Assembly (NCBI GenBank): GCA_944386965.1
Contig: CALXDE010000221.1
Span: 1 to 16,616 of the forward strand
Source of the DNA: an uncultured Oscillospiraceae bacterium
GTDB taxonomy: Bacteria > Bacillota_A > Clostridia > Oscillospirales > Oscillospiraceae
DNA length: 16,616 nt
Direction: 5' to 3'
In this document: positions 14,976 through 16,616 of the stretch, piece by piece
Layout of the letters: each line of letters begins with the position of its first letter
Numbering within the stretch: the first letter of the stretch is position 1
Notes under the pieces: generated by a model
What the model saw: the letters and a program-made list of their open reading frames with translations, nothing else
The model's database searches: none
Told to the model about the DNA's origin: nothing
Translations under genes and position numbers: made by a program

Positions 14976-15947
14976 GTGAAGCGGGGTGAAAAAATGAAGT
15001 GGTTCTCACGTCTGTTCGGAGGCGCCTGGGGCGATAGGCCCCGGCAGAGCGGGAAGACCGGCGCCGCCGAGGGGGTACAGCCCCCGGAAGAGACAAAGAA
15101 AGCGTCCGTCCCGCCCCGGAATGAGGGGCCCTACCTGACCCAGACGGTGGTCTTCGGGGCCCATCTGTACCGGCAGCCCGGCGAGGACTCCTCGGTCTAT
15201 TTTGTGGACGAGAAGCAGGGGATCCGTAAGATGCTGATCAATGAGGACGGCCTTATCCAGAATTTTCCTGGCTTTGTGGAGGAGGACTGCTGGGTCAAGG
15301 CCCTGTCCTCCCAGACCGTTGGATCCCGGATCCACTTCCGCACCAGCTTTGAGCCCCGGGTCGGGCGGTGGATCATGCTCTGGCAGATCCAGCCCGACGG
15401 CAGGTACTGGGAGGATGAGGACGGCTTCGGCGGGGAGAGCGACCCGGAGATTACGCTTTACACCTACGTAGACCTGCAGGGGGAATTTACCGGGCCCTTT
15501 CGGATTTATCGGCTTGGCCGCCGGGAGTTTACCGTGGATCGGTTTGAGAGCGTGCAGCGCTGGTGCTATGAAAAGGCGCTGCGGCAAATCCACGGGGGGA
15601 AAAAGGACGGCAGCTGGGTTGACACTGTTTTCCCCCGGCTCCGGGTGCAGCACAGACACTTTGGGCCCGATCTCTGTAAAATCAGGGATCTGGAGGAGGC
15701 CCGGCTGTACTGGATGGACCCGCTGCTCTCCAGCCGCTTGGTGGAGGCCTCAGAGGCGCTGCTGGGACGGGATGCCCCCCTCTCTGAGTTTTTGGGAGAG
15801 GCGGACTGCGCAGAGGTGCGGGCCTGTATGACCCTCTTTTACCTCGTCACCCGGAAGCCCGTCTTCTCAAAGGTGCTGGACAAGTTTTTCGGCGGGGAAA
15901 TGGATGAACGCACGGTAAAAGCGTTGGATGGCCTGCTGGAGGGATGA
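14976..15947 (+). CDS. Two-domain protein: unknown N-terminal domain plus DUF1810-like domain
   Basis: This 323-aa protein closes the operon. Residues about 1-50 are basic then Pro/Glu-rich (KMKWFSRLFGG is amphipathic). Residues about 51-185 form a beta-rich domain I do not recognise (TQTVVFGAHLYRQPGED to FRIYRLGRREF). Residues about 189-318 match the DUF1810 layout I know: RFESVQRWCYEKALRQI, a Gly-Lys-Lys-x-x-x-Trp segment, a central VFPRL, and a C-terminal MTLF...VFSKVLDKFFGG...ERT block. The function of DUF1810 is not established. I chose the GTG at 14976 because AGGAGG lies 7 nt upstream; the ATG at 14994 is in frame with a weaker site. It lies 53 bp after the radical SAM gene. Confidence 0.78.
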   Translation: MKRGEKMKWFSRLFGGAWGDRPRQSGKTGAAEGVQPPEETKKASVPPRNEGPYLTQTVVFGAHLYRQPGEDSSVYFVDEKQGIRKMLINEDGLIQNFPGFVEEDCWVKALSSQTVGSRIHFRTSFEPRVGRWIMLWQIQPDGRYWEDEDGFGGESDPEITLYTYVDLQGEFTGPFRIYRLGRREFTVDRFESVQRWCYEKALRQIHGGKKDGSWVDTVFPRLRVQHRHFGPDLCKIRDLEEARLYWMDPLLSSRLVEASEALLGRDAPLSEFLGEADCAEVRACMTLFYLVTRKPVFSKVLDKFFGGEMDERTVKALDGLLEG

Positions 15948-16007
15948 GGGGATGGTCCGGTATAAACCGTCCCCCACCGGCTCCGCCCAAGATATCCGAA
16001 TCAAAAA
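15948..16007 (+). other. End of the operon, weak hairpin only
   Basis: Just after the last stop codon there is a weak inverted repeat, CGGT-ATAA-ACCG, extended by GGGGA/TCCCC with an unpaired 5-nt bulge. It lacks a following U-run, so it is a poor intrinsic terminator. The group II intron remnant begins immediately beyond. Confidence 0.3.
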
Positions 16008-16380
16008 ATCGAGTAGTAGGCTACCCATTAATTGAGTAGCCGTCCTCTCACACCACCGTGCGTACCGTTCGGTACACGGCGGTTCAATCGCATAAGTGCA
16101 GTTTATGAAGTTGCTCGTACTGGGCCGGGAAATCATAGTATCCGGCCAGTGCGAGTTTTTCGTTTGTAATAGAGCGGCTGAGAATTCCGCTTTCTGCTAC
16201 TCTCCAGTAGCGCAGGCGGGTATTCCCCACTGGTAAGCCTGCCACGCCGGGATGCCTAACCTCTTCAGGTTTTGCACCCTGGTTTTCGGCTCCTTCCACT
16301 GTTTCCAGATGTACATTCGAACTCTGCGCCGTAGCCACTTATTCCAGCTTTGCAGGATGCGCTTCATATCGGCAATGCCA
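16008..16380 (-). mobile_element. Group II intron remnant, 3' end with domains V and VI (5' part missing)
   Basis: Read on the minus strand, the maturase stop is followed by a domain V-like stem: CCGCCGTG pairing with CACGGTGG, capped by GTACC-GAAC-GGTAC (about 16045-16082). Then comes a domain VI-like hairpin, GGCTAC/GTAGCC (16019-16041), with an A-rich loop side. The intron would end with CTACTCGAT at 16008. Only the last part of the intron and of its protein is present; the right boundary, near 16380, is set by where maturase similarity stops. The class is not certain. Confidence 0.75.
16084..16380 (-). pseudogene. Group II intron reverse transcriptase/maturase, C-terminal fragment with a frameshift
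   Basis: The minus strand encodes the end of an LtrA-type protein: GIADMKRILQSWNKWLRRR, then MYIWKQWK and LGIPAWQAYQWG, which is the thumb/maturase end of such proteins. Next to the codons for QWG the frame shifts: one frame ends in a short false tail (stop at 16197), while the family sequence continues in another frame as GNTRLRYWRVAESGILS, through ITNEKLALAGYYDF, to LHLCD and a stop at 16084. A single missing base in the TGGGGAATACCC stretch explains this. The reverse transcriptase core is absent, so the fragment is non-functional. There is no HNH endonuclease domain after the maturase end. Confidence 0.85.
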
Positions 16381-16616
16381 AGAAAGAAAAGCGTTGCCCC
16401 TGAACCCAATGAGCAAGAGCTCATGGAACAGGCCGCGGAAGCCGTGGAAAGCGCTGTGGCTGAAGGACCTACCGAGAACGCCGCTCCCAGCGTGGAGACA
16501 CTTGCACAGATGGAACAGGAATATCTCGCATCCTCGGCTGATGGAGCTGTGTCCCCAGAGGATGGCTCCGACGTTACCAGCGGCGACACTGTCAACGACG
16601 GCGATACCCCTCCCCC
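16375..16616 (+). CDS. Partial hypothetical protein, Glu/Ala-rich, runs off the right edge
   Basis: An open frame of 80 codons continues to the window edge. It starts MPRKKSVAPEPNEQELMEQ and is acidic throughout, with repeated Glu, Ala and Asp and a low-complexity Gly/Asp stretch near the end. The protein family is not recognisable from this part. Its first codons overlap the maturase remnant on the other strand, and the frame stays open upstream to an ATG at 16357, so the true 5' end may have been lost when the intron remnant was joined here. There is no clear ribosome site before 16375. It probably belongs to a mobile element to the right, but that is a guess. Confidence 0.5.
   Translation, partial: MPRKKSVAPEPNEQELMEQAAEAVESAVAEGPTENAAPSVETLAQMEQEYLASSADGAVSPEDGSDVTSGDTVNDGDTPP

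Noticed and set aside
1..15947. Link between the ADP-ribosylglycohydrolase and the operon as one ADP-ribosylation conflict system
   Set aside because: The gene is on the opposite strand, 2.1 kb away, separated by an insertion sequence and with a different base composition; no ADP-ribosyltransferase is recognisable in the operon.

Overview
The window looks like a chromosomal accessory region of a moderately GC-rich, gut-type Clostridia. The gene style points to an Oscillospiraceae-like organism: GGAGG-type ribosome sites, tightly packed co-directional genes, a LytTR regulator, an IS1595-family element and a group II intron remnant. This placement is an inference from style, not from a marker gene.

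Layout. Positions 1-1047 (minus strand) hold an ADP-ribosylglycohydrolase that runs off the left edge. Positions 1048-1794 are non-coding, with two candidate promoters. Positions 1795-2778 are a complete IS1595-type insertion sequence with near-perfect terminal inverted repeats and no visible target duplication. Positions 2779-3189 are non-coding and end in an 18-bp palindrome. From 3190 to 15947 all genes lie on the plus strand in one compact block: an atypical LytTR regulator; a candidate promoter (TATAAT); a 91-aa unknown; a GrpE-like coiled-coil protein; an Hsp70-like ATPase with a C-terminal membrane hairpin; a 345-aa helical unknown; a 1213-aa HerA/FtsK-type ATPase with a serine-rich insertion; a papain/C39-like cysteine peptidase; a 169-aa unknown; a 120-aa peptide precursor with a Cys/Tyr/Thr-rich tail; a radical SAM/SPASM maturase; and an unknown domain fused to a DUF1810 domain. 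Positions 16008-16380 (minus) carry the 3' end of a group II intron with a frameshifted maturase fragment. The window ends in a partial plus-strand gene of unknown function.

How the genes may work together. The last third of the block has the parts of a RiPP pathway: precursor, radical SAM/SPASM enzyme and a stand-alone cysteine peptidase that could remove the leader. The first two thirds have energy-driven machinery not normally seen in RiPP clusters: an Hsp70-like ATPase with a possible exchange factor, and a HerA-type motor. Overlaps (ATGA at 8447-8450, 8 nt at 13415-13422) and short gaps suggest one operon. No ABC exporter is present, so the chaperone and motor may handle or export the peptide, or the set may be a new conflict or peptide-delivery system. 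That functional link is inference; the gene identities vary from solid (transposase, radical SAM, LytTR, HerA-type ATPase) to unknown.
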